The notes beneath the pieces are model-generated. The model made no database searches, had not been told where the DNA came from, and worked only from the letters and a program-made list of their open reading frames with translations. A stretch of 64,000 nucleotides of DNA, taken from Colwellia sp965261045. Lineage in GTDB: Bacteria > Pseudomonadota > Gammaproteobacteria > Enterobacterales > Alteromonadaceae. How positions within the stretch are numbered: the stretch's first letter is position 1; each line of letters starts with the position of its first letter. This document shows, piece after piece, positions 25,746 to 34,262 of the stretch. The stretch covers positions 186,001 to 250,000 of the forward strand of contig CBDHCJ010000001.1 in the NCBI GenBank assembly GCA_965261045.1, given 5' to 3'. Position numbers and translations under genes: made by a program.

Positions 25746-26624
25746 CTAGGCAATGGCATCAAAGAATGCTTTGATTAATGGTTGGCTTTTACTTTGATTC
25801 AAACAGCAAACCCCTAAATCAAAAGGTGCTATTTCACCTACATTAGCCAAATATTGTACGCGATCTTTTACCGGACTATTTTCTACTACCACTTGTGGCA
25901 CTATACCAACGCCACAGCCTAAGGCAACCATACTCACTAACGCCTCATGACCAGAAACTGTTGCGTAAATATTGGCTTTGCCTTGTTGTTTTTTACGATA
26001 CCACAACTCAAAACGTTTTCGTGCAGGACCATGTTCAGGCAAGATAAACGGAATATCTGACCAAGCCAATATTCTCTCATTAAGCTGCTGTTGCACAATG
26101 CAATTCATTGTGGGTGCTATTACCGCCAGTGGAATGGTAGCAAGGTGTTGAAAGTAAACACTGCGGGGTAAGTTTTCAGGATTGGCGGCAATGGCAAAAT
26201 CGACCGATTTATTTTGAACTTGCTCAAGGGCATCGGCAGCGTCACCTGTGGTTAACATAATTTCTACTCGTGGGTGTTGCTGACGAAAACGTTCTAGCAA
26301 GGGTGGTAGATGACTATAAGCGGCGGTTACCGAACAATAGATACTGAGTTTTCCAGTCAGTACTTGTGGGGTTTCATCTAAAGATTGTTTAAACATTTGC
26401 CATTGCTCAGCTTGTTGCTGTGCATAGTGCTGAAATTTTTTACCTGCTGTGGTAAGTGCCACAGTGCGATTGTCACGTAGTAAGAGTTCAGTGCTGACTT
26501 CATGCTCAAGACGTTGAATGGCTCGACTTAGTGTTGAAGGGCTCATATGAAAAGCTTGTGCTGTTTTGCCAAAATGTAATGTGTGACTCAAATGCACAAA
26601 CATGGCTAATGATTTTTGATCCAT
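25746..26624 (-). CDS. ilvY: LysR-type activator of ilvC
   Basis: An N-terminal winged HTH (LAMFVHLSHTLHFGKTAQAFHMSPSTLSRAIQRLE, part) begins a 292-residue LysR protein. It is divergent from ilvC with operator-like sequence between, as for IlvY, which activates ilvC when acetolactate or acetohydroxybutyrate is bound. The DNA-binding helix SPSTLSRAIQRLE and position make the call firm. Confidence 0.93.
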   Translation of the reverse strand: MDQKSLAMFVHLSHTLHFGKTAQAFHMSPSTLSRAIQRLEHEVSTELLLRDNRTVALTTAGKKFQHYAQQQAEQWQMFKQSLDETPQVLTGKLSIYCSVTAAYSHLPPLLERFRQQHPRVEIMLTTGDAADALEQVQNKSVDFAIAANPENLPRSVYFQHLATIPLAVIAPTMNCIVQQQLNERILAWSDIPFILPEHGPARKRFELWYRKKQQGKANIYATVSGHEALVSMVALGCGVGIVPQVVVENSPVKDRVQYLANVGEIAPFDLGVCCLNQSKSQPLIKAFFDAIA

Positions 26625-26660
26625 AAGTTCTACCCTTTTTTTAGTTCCACCCTTTTAGTG

Positions 26661-26726
26661 TTGCAAAAGATGCAACGTATTAATGCAAATATATCACTTT
26701 TGACAATATGATTGCTAGCGTATGAT
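26661..26726 (+). promoter_or_regulatory. IlvY operator and ilvC promoter region
   Basis: TTGCAAAAGATGCAA at 26661-26675 is a perfect inverted repeat with the TTGC/GCAA half-sites typical of IlvY. Downstream, TTGACA (26700-26705) and TATGAT (26721-26726) could form the ilvC promoter, with a short 15-base spacer that would suit activator dependence. Confidence 0.6.
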
Positions 26727-26780
26727 GTTTTCAGGGTCAGAAAAGCTGATCAAACTAATGACAAAATTACAGGAAATACC

Positions 26781-28259
26781 ATGAGCAATTATTTTAACAC
26801 TTTAAGCTTACGCGAAAAACTTGGCCAATTAGGCAAATGCCGTTTTATGAAACGTGAAGAATTCAGCGATGGCTGTAACTTCATCCAAGATTGGAACATT
26901 GTTATTGTGGGTTGTGGTGCTCAGGGTTTAAACCAAGGTTTGAACATGCGTGATTCTGGCTTAAACATTTCTTATGCGTTACGTGATGCCGCAATTAGCG
27001 AAAAACGTCAGTCTTACCAATGGGCAACTGAGAACGGTTTCACTGTAGGTAACTATGCAGAGCTAATTCCACAAGCCGATTTAGTATTAAATTTGACGCC
27101 TGATAAACAACACACTTCGGCGGTTACCGCGGTAATGCCACTAATGAAGCAAGGTGCTACGCTTTCATACTCACACGGTTTCAACATTGTTGAAGAAGGT
27201 ATGCAAGTACGCCCTGACATTACCGTTGTTATGGTTGCGCCTAAGTGTCCAGGTACTGAAGTACGTGAAGAATACAAGCGTGGTTTTGGTGTACCAACAC
27301 TTATCGCAGTTCATCCAGAAAACGATCCACAAGGCAATGGTTTAGCTATTGCTAAAGCCTATGCGTCGGCCACTGGTGGCGATAGAGCAGGTGTTTTAGC
27401 GTCTTCTTTCATTGCTGAAGTTAAGTCTGATTTAATGGGCGAGCAAACAATTCTATGTGGTATGTTGCAAACCGCAGCAGTACTTGGTCATAAGCAATTA
27501 GTTGCCAAAGGTATGGATGCTGCATACGCACGTAAATTATTACAATACGGCTTAGAAACTACAACTGAAGGTTTGAAGCACGGTGGCATCACTAACATGA
27601 TGGATCGATTGTCAAACCCTGCGAAAATTAAAGCGTTTGATATGGCAGAAGAGTTAAAAGTTATTTTACGGCCATTATTTGAAAAGCATATGGATGACAT
27701 CATTGAAGGTCGTTTCTCACAAACCATGATGGCTGACTGGGCAAATGATGACGTTAACTTACTAACATGGCGTGCAGAAACAGCAGAATCGTCTTTTGAA
27801 TTGGCCGCTGATTGTGATACTGAAATTACTGAGCAAGAGTACTACGATAAAGGTATCTTCGTTATTGCTATGATCAAAGCTGGTGTTGAACTTGCGTTTG
27901 ATGCCATGGTTGCCGCAGGTATTGTTGAAGAGTCAGCTTATTATGAGTCACTTCATGAAACCCCGTTAATTGCTAACTGTATTGCTCGTAACAAGTTATA
28001 TGAAATGAACGTAGTAATTTCTGATACTGCTGAGTACGGTAACTACTTATTTACTCACGCGGCAGTACCTTTACTTGAAGAGTTTACTGCTAAGTTAAGT
28101 CTTGAATCGTTAGGTGAAGGTATCAAAGACGGTTCAAATAATGTTGATAATGTACGTTTAATTGAAGTTAATGAAGCGATTCGTAACCATGGCGTTGAAA
28201 TAATTGGTAAAGAACTGCGCGGTTATATGACTGATATGAAGCGTATTGCAACTAAATAG
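26781..28259 (+). CDS. ilvC: Ketol-acid reductoisomerase, class II
   Basis: IlvC converts acetolactate to dihydroxyisovalerate with NADPH. The ATG at 26781 (MSNYFNTLSLREKLGQLGKC) follows AGGAAATACC, giving 492 residues, the long class II form. It shows VGCGAQGLNQGLNMRDSGL for NADPH binding, APKCPGTEVREEYKRGFGVP, and duplicated C-terminal knotted domains with the acidic metal ligands (LMGEQTILCG). It is divergent from ilvY. Confidence 0.97.
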   Translation: MSNYFNTLSLREKLGQLGKCRFMKREEFSDGCNFIQDWNIVIVGCGAQGLNQGLNMRDSGLNISYALRDAAISEKRQSYQWATENGFTVGNYAELIPQADLVLNLTPDKQHTSAVTAVMPLMKQGATLSYSHGFNIVEEGMQVRPDITVVMVAPKCPGTEVREEYKRGFGVPTLIAVHPENDPQGNGLAIAKAYASATGGDRAGVLASSFIAEVKSDLMGEQTILCGMLQTAAVLGHKQLVAKGMDAAYARKLLQYGLETTTEGLKHGGITNMMDRLSNPAKIKAFDMAEELKVILRPLFEKHMDDIIEGRFSQTMMADWANDDVNLLTWRAETAESSFELAADCDTEITEQEYYDKGIFVIAMIKAGVELAFDAMVAAGIVEESAYYESLHETPLIANCIARNKLYEMNVVISDTAEYGNYLFTHAAVPLLEEFTAKLSLESLGEGIKDGSNNVDNVRLIEVNEAIRNHGVEIIGKELRGYMTDMKRIATK

Positions 28260-28341
28260 GGAGAATGTTCAATATTCTGTGTCAGGTTATTAAATATCCA
28301 ACACCTTATCTAGGCGGCCTTCAAAATAAATAGCTAACTGA

Positions 28342-28386
28342 GACAATGCTTGACTTCAATTCTGAATGGGCATTGTCCATTTTTCG
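28342..28386 (+). terminator. ilvC terminator
   Basis: GACAATGC (28342-28349) and GCATTGTC (28370-28377) form an 8-base stem followed by CATTTTTCG. It is ~80 bases past the ilvC stop, so it is the likely end of that transcript. Confidence 0.6.
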
Positions 28387-28486
28387 CTGGCGTTAAGTAT
28401 ATAACTGGATTCAAGTACTAAAAAACACTACACGGCGCAGGAAAGAAAAGGCGAGGAAATTATAGGTATGGATCAACGATAGAAAA

Positions 28487-28520
28487 ATTCACCAAAAAAA
28501 GTATATTTTTTTTGGTGAAT
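28487..28520. terminator. Bidirectional A/T-flanked hairpin after carboxylesterase gene
   Basis: ATTCACCAAAAAAA at 28487-28500 is perfectly complementary to 28507-28520 with a 6-base loop. The stem contains A-runs and T-runs, so it can act as a terminator in both directions, chiefly for the minus-strand esterase ending at 28541. Confidence 0.65.
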
Positions 28521-28540
28521 GGTGCGGAAATAGTAAAGTA

Positions 28541-29224
28541 TTACCTAACAAGACAATCGGTTAACCAAGTGCCAATATCCTCTAATTGCTGTGGCATTAC
28601 ACTGTGAGCCATTGAATAGGTTTTCCATTGAGTATTATAGCCTATATTTTTCATTAACTCGTTTGCTCTTTTCCCAGATGACATAGGAACAACATCATCA
28701 AGCTCACCATGGTGTTGCAATATGGGGGTGTTTTTATTGGCAGTACTTAACTGGGTTGGTAATTGATCTTGTGTAGGTAAATAACATGACAATGCTAGTA
28801 TTGCTGCTAATGTTTGTTCAAACCTTAAGCCAGTAAATAAACTTATTACACCGCCTTGGCTAAAACCTGCTAAGACAATGTTACTTGCTGGGATTCCGTT
28901 ATCAATTTGCTCTTGAATTAAAGCGCGCACCAAACACTCAGAGTAAAGTATGCCATCCATATCTGCCCGATTATGCAGATTATCATTTTTAATATCGTAC
29001 CAAGCTGGCATCATAAAACCATTGTTAATGGTGATGGCTTGTTCTGGTGCATGTGGAAAGACAAAACGAATAGTATGATCATGCGGTAAATTTAATAGTG
29101 GCACCACTGGCGCAAACCCCGCGCCTGAATCACCTAAGCCATGCAGCCAGATGACACAAGAAGTAGCAGTTGTTATTGGCTCAATGGTAATGCGATCTAG
29201 CAATGTTGTTAGTTTATGCATCAT
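28541..29224 (-). CDS. Alpha/beta hydrolase, carboxylesterase/phospholipase family
   Basis: The family signatures are CVIWLHGLGDSGAGFAPVVP at the start, the nucleophile elbow GFSQGG (Ser), a later Asp in GELDDVVP and His in SMAHSVMP, giving a full catalytic triad. At 227 residues it matches the EstB/acyl-protein-thioesterase-like group. It probably hydrolyses small esters; the substrate is unknown. It stands alone. Confidence 0.9.
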   Translation of the reverse strand: MMHKLTTLLDRITIEPITTATSCVIWLHGLGDSGAGFAPVVPLLNLPHDHTIRFVFPHAPEQAITINNGFMMPAWYDIKNDNLHNRADMDGILYSECLVRALIQEQIDNGIPASNIVLAGFSQGGVISLFTGLRFEQTLAAILALSCYLPTQDQLPTQLSTANKNTPILQHHGELDDVVPMSSGKRANELMKNIGYNTQWKTYSMAHSVMPQQLEDIGTWLTDCLVR

Positions 29225-29451
29225 ATCTCTTTGTGTTGAATATTCTATAAGGCAGACTAATATACTTTATTTCGTTTGAAAGTAGGTAGTTACTTGTGGA
29301 TTTAAATTAGTGATTAGTTAACAACTAACTTTGCAAGGCTTTAGGTAGTAAAGCTTATGGCATATTTTGATAACCAATAGGACACTGAAAACGCTTAATT
29401 CGTGCGATTAATTGCTGTGTTAATTTCAGCTTCTAATGCATCGGCAAAGGG
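29225..29451. other. Intergenic stretch with a possible C-terminal gene scrap
   Basis: No intact gene is seen. Right after the epimerase stop, the minus strand reads PFADALEAEINTAINRTN then stop, which looks like a protein C-terminus and could be the remains of a further operon gene. I cannot assign a family and it may be chance. Confidence 0.25.
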
Positions 29452-30465
29452 TTATTGCACGACAAAACCAAACGCATAAGGGTCATCGTCATCTATAGTG
29501 ATGCAATTTTTACCAAATACCCGTGCCCAACCTTCGATACTTGGCATGATGGCGGAAATTTTTCCATCTTCAGTATCTAGCGCTACGATTTGCTCAATTT
29601 TGCCGACGAACTGACTACCGATATAACTTTCGTGGATAAAAGTATCACCAATTTTTAGTTGCCCCTTAGCAAATAATTGCGCCATTCTGGCACTGGTGCC
29701 TGTGCCGCAGGGGGATCTGTCGATGGCTTTATCACCATAAAACACGGCATTGGCAGCATCAGAGCCTTGCGTTTGTGGCTTTCCTGTCCATAGTACATGA
29801 GAAATGCCATTAACGCTGCTATCTTCGGGGTGTACACAAGTGAGCTCGTTATTGGCAATTTCACGAACCATTAAGCTCCAATGCAAAATTTGATTCGCAT
29901 CCCATTGTTCAATACCAGGGAAATTTTCTTGTGGTTCAATAATGACATAAAAGTTACCGCCATAAGAAACGTCGACTTTTAAGCAGCCAAGGCTGGGAAT
30001 AGTTAAGATGACATCGCGATACACTAAATAAGAAGCAATGTTGAAAATTTTAACAGAAGTTACCTTGTTAGCTTCTTGTTGGTATTCAATCGTTAGCTGA
30101 CCTGCGGGCACATCAATAATCAACTGGTTCTCAACTTTAGGTATTAACAAGCCATTTTCTAATGCCGCAGTAATGGTGCCAATAGTACCGTGACCACACA
30201 TAGGCAAGCAGCCAGAGGTTTCAATAAAGAGTATGGAAGCATCCGCATTGTCACTACAAGGCGGATACAAAAAGGCGCCCGACATCATGTCATGGCCGCG
30301 TGGTTCGAACATTAAGCCTTTGCGGATCCAGTCATAGTTTTCAATGAAGTCTAGCCGCTTGTCACTCATGGTTTTCCCTTGCAGGTTAGGGTGACCACTG
30401 GTGACTAAGCGTACTGGGTTGCCACAAGTGTGAGCATCAATGCAAAAGAAAGTGCCTTTAATCAT
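29452..30465 (-). CDS. 4-hydroxyproline 2-epimerase (proline racemase family)
   Basis: Both catalytic cysteines of the epimerase/racemase group are present, in PMCGHGTIG and DRSPCGTGTSARMA, so it is not the dehydratase form. The N-terminus FFCIDAHTCGNPVRLV is typical. I use the ATG at 30465 (MIKGTFF); a TTG at 30507 would add 14 residues. It would turn trans-4-hydroxy-L-proline into cis-4-hydroxy-D-proline. The divergent oxidase at 30857 would perform the next step, which supports the role. Confidence 0.9.
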   Translation of the reverse strand: MIKGTFFCIDAHTCGNPVRLVTSGHPNLQGKTMSDKRLDFIENYDWIRKGLMFEPRGHDMMSGAFLYPPCSDNADASILFIETSGCLPMCGHGTIGTITAALENGLLIPKVENQLIIDVPAGQLTIEYQQEANKVTSVKIFNIASYLVYRDVILTIPSLGCLKVDVSYGGNFYVIIEPQENFPGIEQWDANQILHWSLMVREIANNELTCVHPEDSSVNGISHVLWTGKPQTQGSDAANAVFYGDKAIDRSPCGTGTSARMAQLFAKGQLKIGDTFIHESYIGSQFVGKIEQIVALDTEDGKISAIMPSIEGWARVFGKNCITIDDDDPYAFGFVVQ

Positions 30466-30856
30466 AACTGTGTTAATCCGTTGGTATTGGGCTTGTTTGA
30501 TAAACAAGCCGATAAATTGTTATTCTCGATGTTGCTGATCGGGAATCCATTCATTAGTTAAAGCGAGTTCCTCGATGAAAACGCCTCAAGGATGACTAAT
30601 TAAGGATAGGTGAATAATGACTATTTTTTTAACTAAATTTAGTCAAGAGTAAACTTACTTAAATCAATGCGACTTTCATTCTCGTTATTTAATAGTGAGT
30701 GTTAAGCTCAATATGTTAATTTGACTAGGCAAAAATATTGCTAGCAAGGCTTAGGTATATTGTATACAGTAAAAGATAAGTTACAAGTATAAATTTTAAC
30801 TTAAGTTTGATTGATTTAATGGTTGAGCACTGATTGATTTAACAGGTAAAAAACAA
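30466..30856. promoter_or_regulatory. Divergent control region of hydroxyproline genes
   Basis: This 390-base region has no gene. ATTGTATACAGT at 30759-30770 resembles the TTGTATACAA sites of FadR-type GntR repressors, which often control hydroxyproline and proline catabolism. No such regulator gene is in the window. It lies ~90 bases before the oxidase start. Confidence 0.4.
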
Positions 30857-32176
30857 ATGAATTCAAATATAAATTTTTTATCAAAAGGTGGTTTCAACAG
30901 CCAAAAAGTTGTCGTTATTGGCGCTGGAATTATTGGGATAAACTGTGCACTAGCATTGCAGTCTTTGGGTTATCAAGTAACTCTGGTTGATAAGCAAGGT
31001 ATAGGCGAGGGGTGTTCTAAAGGCAATGCTGGTCATTTTGCTACAGAGCAGGTTTTTCCATTAGCTGAGCCGTCATTATTATTACAATTGCCGAAAATGT
31101 TGTTTGACCCCCTAGGATCAGTCGCTTTATCGCCTAAATATTTTATTAAAGCAATGCCTTGGTTTATACAGTTTTTTAATAATATGCGCGTTAGTAAAAG
31201 GGATAAAAATAGTGCCGCAATCAAAACGTTAAATAAGCAAGCGATTGAATATTATAAACCTTTATTGCAAGCGGCTGGTGCCGAGCACTTATTGATCACT
31301 AAAGGCTCTTTATTGGTGTTTGAAAAAACGCCTTATTGTGATGTGATGGCTATGTATCAACATTATCAACAAGCAGATGTTGGTGTTGAATTATTAGATA
31401 GAGCACAAACCTTAGCACTTGAGCCAAACTTAAATGACAACATCACTTATGCCTTATATTTTACCGACGTTGCCCATACGGGTGATCCGCTAGAAATTTG
31501 TAATGCATTAGCTGATTATGGAAAAAATTTAGGTATGGAATTTAAACAATTAACCGTTGACAGTATTGTGCAAAACGAAGCAGGTGTGGTTGTTAATACG
31601 GTAAGTGATATTGGTGATGAACAGCACAATTTTGGTCAATGTGTGCTTGCTACAGGTGCTTGGTCAAAAGATTTATTAAAAAGCTTAGGCTATTCACTGC
31701 CAGTAGAAGCCGAGCGTGGTTATAGCTTAACCTTAGCCATGGCTGAAAATGAAGAGCAGCTATTATCTCGTCCAGTTGCCTCAGCAGAGCGTAAGTTTAT
31801 TGTCACTCCTATGAATAATATGTTGAGGTTATCTGGCACAGTTGAGTATGCAGGTCTTAATGGTAAAGCTAATTATCAACGGGCTGATATGCTCAGAAAT
31901 AATGCTGAATTCATTTTAAAAAAATTGCCGATGGAAGCTGGTGATAAGCTAGTCAATGGTATTGAAAAACGTTGGATGGGGTTACGTTCTTCATTACCCG
32001 ATTCATTGCCAGTGATCTGCAAAGCTCCACAGCATGATAAAATTTTCTTTGCTTTGGGACATCAACATTTAGGTCTGACCCAAGGGGCTATTACGGGTAA
32101 GTTGATTGGGCAGCTAGTTAGCGAGCAGATAACCGATATTGATGTTACGCCGTTCTGTATTACTCGATTCAATTAA
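30857..32176 (+). CDS. FAD-dependent D-amino-acid / D-hydroxyproline dehydrogenase
   Basis: The 439-residue DadA-like protein has an N-terminal Rossmann motif VVVIGAGIIGINCALALQSLG, then DKQGIGEGCSKGNAGHFAT, and a C-terminal LGHQHLGLTQGAITGKLIGQL stretch typical of the DAO family. Next to a 4-hydroxyproline epimerase it most likely oxidises cis-4-hydroxy-D-proline to pyrroline-hydroxycarboxylate, feeding electrons to the respiratory chain. General D-amino-acid oxidation is the alternative. Confidence 0.85.
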   Translation: MNSNINFLSKGGFNSQKVVVIGAGIIGINCALALQSLGYQVTLVDKQGIGEGCSKGNAGHFATEQVFPLAEPSLLLQLPKMLFDPLGSVALSPKYFIKAMPWFIQFFNNMRVSKRDKNSAAIKTLNKQAIEYYKPLLQAAGAEHLLITKGSLLVFEKTPYCDVMAMYQHYQQADVGVELLDRAQTLALEPNLNDNITYALYFTDVAHTGDPLEICNALADYGKNLGMEFKQLTVDSIVQNEAGVVVNTVSDIGDEQHNFGQCVLATGAWSKDLLKSLGYSLPVEAERGYSLTLAMAENEEQLLSRPVASAERKFIVTPMNNMLRLSGTVEYAGLNGKANYQRADMLRNNAEFILKKLPMEAGDKLVNGIEKRWMGLRSSLPDSLPVICKAPQHDKIFFALGHQHLGLTQGAITGKLIGQLVSEQITDIDVTPFCITRFN

Positions 32177-32252
32177 CTGTGCCTAGTGGTGTACAAGTAC
32201 CACTGTACTGTATATTATAACAGTGCATTTCGAGCTGCTATGGAAAATCCTG

Positions 32253-32861
32253 ATGAATTTGTTTGAACAAATATTAACTGAACCAATTAATATTTTATCT
32301 AAAGATGGTGTGGTTAATTATCATGGCGAAATAATGCCGCTAGATGAATCCGACTTTTATTTTGATGCGTTATTTAGCGAGGTTGATTGGCGCTGTGATC
32401 AAGCGGTAATTTTTGGCAAGCACATTGAAACCAAACGCAAGGTTGCTTGGTATGCAGAGCAGCCTTTTGAATATACCTATTCCAACATTACCAAACGTGC
32501 TTTAGTGTGGACGAAAAACCTGCAAGCTTTAAAGGCTATGGTAGAGCAACAAACGGGTGAAAGTTATAATTCGTGTTTACTCAATTTATATCACAATGGT
32601 AGTGAGGGTATGGCATGGCATAGTGATGGTGAAACAGATCTCAAAGAAAATAGTGCTATTGCGTCATTAAGCTTTGGCGCAACACGAAAGTTTGCTTTTA
32701 AACATAAACAAACGAAAGAAGTAGTATCACTTGCTTTAAAAGCAGGAAGTTTATTGGTGATGAAAGGGGTAACACAAAAAAACTGGTTACACCGTTTACC
32801 ACCGACTAAAAAAGTTCAGGATGCACGCATTAACTTAACTTTTAGAACAATTATTTCGTAA
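32253..32861 (+). CDS. alkB: AlkB-family alpha-ketoglutarate-dependent DNA/RNA repair dioxygenase
   Basis: The iron ligands are HSD in GMAWHSDGE and the later His in NWLHRLPP. The 2-oxoglutarate Arg lies in DARINLTFR. The start ATG at 32253 (MNLFEQILTE) is preferred over the in-frame upstream ATG-like start because the extension has no conserved features. At 202 residues it belongs to the ALKBH2-like bacterial group that removes methyl groups from bases. Confidence 0.92.
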   Translation: MNLFEQILTEPINILSKDGVVNYHGEIMPLDESDFYFDALFSEVDWRCDQAVIFGKHIETKRKVAWYAEQPFEYTYSNITKRALVWTKNLQALKAMVEQQTGESYNSCLLNLYHNGSEGMAWHSDGETDLKENSAIASLSFGATRKFAFKHKQTKEVVSLALKAGSLLVMKGVTQKNWLHRLPPTKKVQDARINLTFRTIIS

Positions 32862-32877
32862 ACAAAGTAACAAGTAA

Positions 32878-32991
32878 CATTTGCAAGCAGATAAAGCGCT
32901 ATATCATGCAAAAGCGAGTGGTAAAAATCGAGCAATGCAATATCGACAATATAAGCAACATAGGCTACATTTGCACCAACAACAAAATTAA
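32878..32991 (+). pseudogene. GGDEF (diguanylate cyclase) C-terminal remnant
   Basis: A short open frame reads LQADKALYHAKASGKNRAMQ, matching the last conserved block of GGDEF domains (ADxALYxAKxxGRNR), then a His/Gln-rich tail and stop. The frame is closed by TAA at 32875, so the rest of the enzyme is gone. A deletion joined it to the alkB end. Confidence 0.7.
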
Positions 32992-33017
32992 TTTTGGTAA
33001 TAGCTATTCACCGCACC

Positions 33018-34214
33018 ATGAATGATAATTTTATTCAACAATCATTACCGCTACAGCATTTAACCATAAATGCAATTACCCTAGCGCAAAATTATTTAAT
33101 GCAAGGTGGTTATAGAGCGCAGCTCCATTTTGAATTAGAAGGTTGTTATCGTTTTGATAATAATAATAATAATAATAATGATCAAAAATTAGATTTTAGC
33201 CGTATTAATCAATGCCTACGCAAGCTAGATATTGATGGTGAAATTGTTTGTGAATATTGGCGAAATCAGTGGGAATATGTCTCACTTTTCAATAATCAAA
33301 CGCCATTAAAAGAAGCACATAATTTACAGCAGATCATCACTAAGTTACCAATACTTTTTCAACAATTTTATGGAAAAAATTCAGCTATAGAAACCTTGAT
33401 CCAGCCAGTGGTCTGGTCTGGCGATCAAGGGAAGCTCATTTCCGGTTCTAGCCAAATTTTTACTAATGATACTCGCGCGGTTCATATTCCTAATGCTGTG
33501 CAGTTAAATGTTAGTGTGCTTGATAGTAAGGGTAATAATCTTATAGCTAAAGAAGGTTTTGGCGAGTATTTGCAAAATTGTTTTTTACGTACCAGCTTAG
33601 AGTGTTGTTTATTATATCTACCTGAAGAAGCCGCTTTTGAGCGTTTAGCTTTGAAAACACGTTATGGCTTAGCGCAAGAGCTTTGTTCGCCTGTAGATAT
33701 ATCGGGTGGCCATCAAGGCAGCATTGCTTTATATAAAAAACGTGGCAAGCATAATCAAAATATGGGTGAAGAGCCTTTATTGTACGATAGTAAGAATCAA
33801 GTGTTATCAGTGCAACAAAACTGGCAAAAAACGGCCAGAATAGAACATAGGTTGGGCGCTGCTAGTCTTCATTATAACCCTTTTATTAATGTGCTTTATG
33901 GCTTGATAAATGTGTTAGATGCAGTGCAAGCTTATGAACAAAAGTCGTGTTTGTTAATCGATAGCTTTACCCCTATCTCTCTGCCACAGTCACTTTTTAC
34001 GGAAGAACTTAATACTGCTACTTTAGGGGCATTGGATTTATTCAAAGCCAGTACTTGGTTTAGTGATAGTATTAATCTCATAGAAGAAAAAACTAATTTT
34101 GCGAAATCAAATAATGTGCTTGACTGTCCTATGAAGTTAGGCGATAAAATAAAGCAAGCAATCTTAGAGCATTATCAGATCAGTATTTTTAACAACACAG
34201 ATTTAACTAAATAA
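33018..34214 (+). CDS. Unrecognised protein beside ovoA, weak glutamine-synthetase-like C-terminus
   Basis: About 398 residues from ATG 33018 (MNDNFIQQSLPLQHL); an upstream in-frame start at 32994 is possible. I do not recognise the family. The part ARIEHRLGAASLHYNPFINV followed by LYGLINVLDAV and a later PISLPQSLFTEEL recalls the C-terminal pattern of glutamine synthetases (R-E-R...NPY...A, then LP-SL), but the upstream ATP and substrate motifs are not clear. A 7-unit AAT repeat gives a run of Asn near residue 50. It ends ~50 bases before ovoA and reads the same way, so a role in ovothiol or gamma-glutamyl thiol metabolism is conceivable. Confidence 0.45.
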   Translation: MNDNFIQQSLPLQHLTINAITLAQNYLMQGGYRAQLHFELEGCYRFDNNNNNNNDQKLDFSRINQCLRKLDIDGEIVCEYWRNQWEYVSLFNNQTPLKEAHNLQQIITKLPILFQQFYGKNSAIETLIQPVVWSGDQGKLISGSSQIFTNDTRAVHIPNAVQLNVSVLDSKGNNLIAKEGFGEYLQNCFLRTSLECCLLYLPEEAAFERLALKTRYGLAQELCSPVDISGGHQGSIALYKKRGKHNQNMGEEPLLYDSKNQVLSVQQNWQKTARIEHRLGAASLHYNPFINVLYGLINVLDAVQAYEQKSCLLIDSFTPISLPQSLFTEELNTATLGALDLFKASTWFSDSINLIEEKTNFAKSNNVLDCPMKLGDKIKQAILEHYQISIFNNTDLTK

Positions 34215-34251
34215 CTAAATAACTAAATAAATAAATAAATAAATAAAATAA
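34201..34251 (+). repeat. AAAT/AACT tetranucleotide repeat before ovoA
   Basis: Repeated units (AACTAAAT three times, then AAAT about five times) span the stop of the upstream gene and end ~10 bases before the ovoA ATG. No ribosome site is visible between repeat and ATG, so repeat length could affect ovoA translation or promoter spacing. Confidence 0.75.
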
Positions 34252-34262
34252 GTAATTGATTT

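Noticed and set aside
29395..29451. Minus-strand peptide FADALEAEINTAINRTN as a gene remnant
   Set aside because: Too short to assign; kept only as a note in the intergenic entry.
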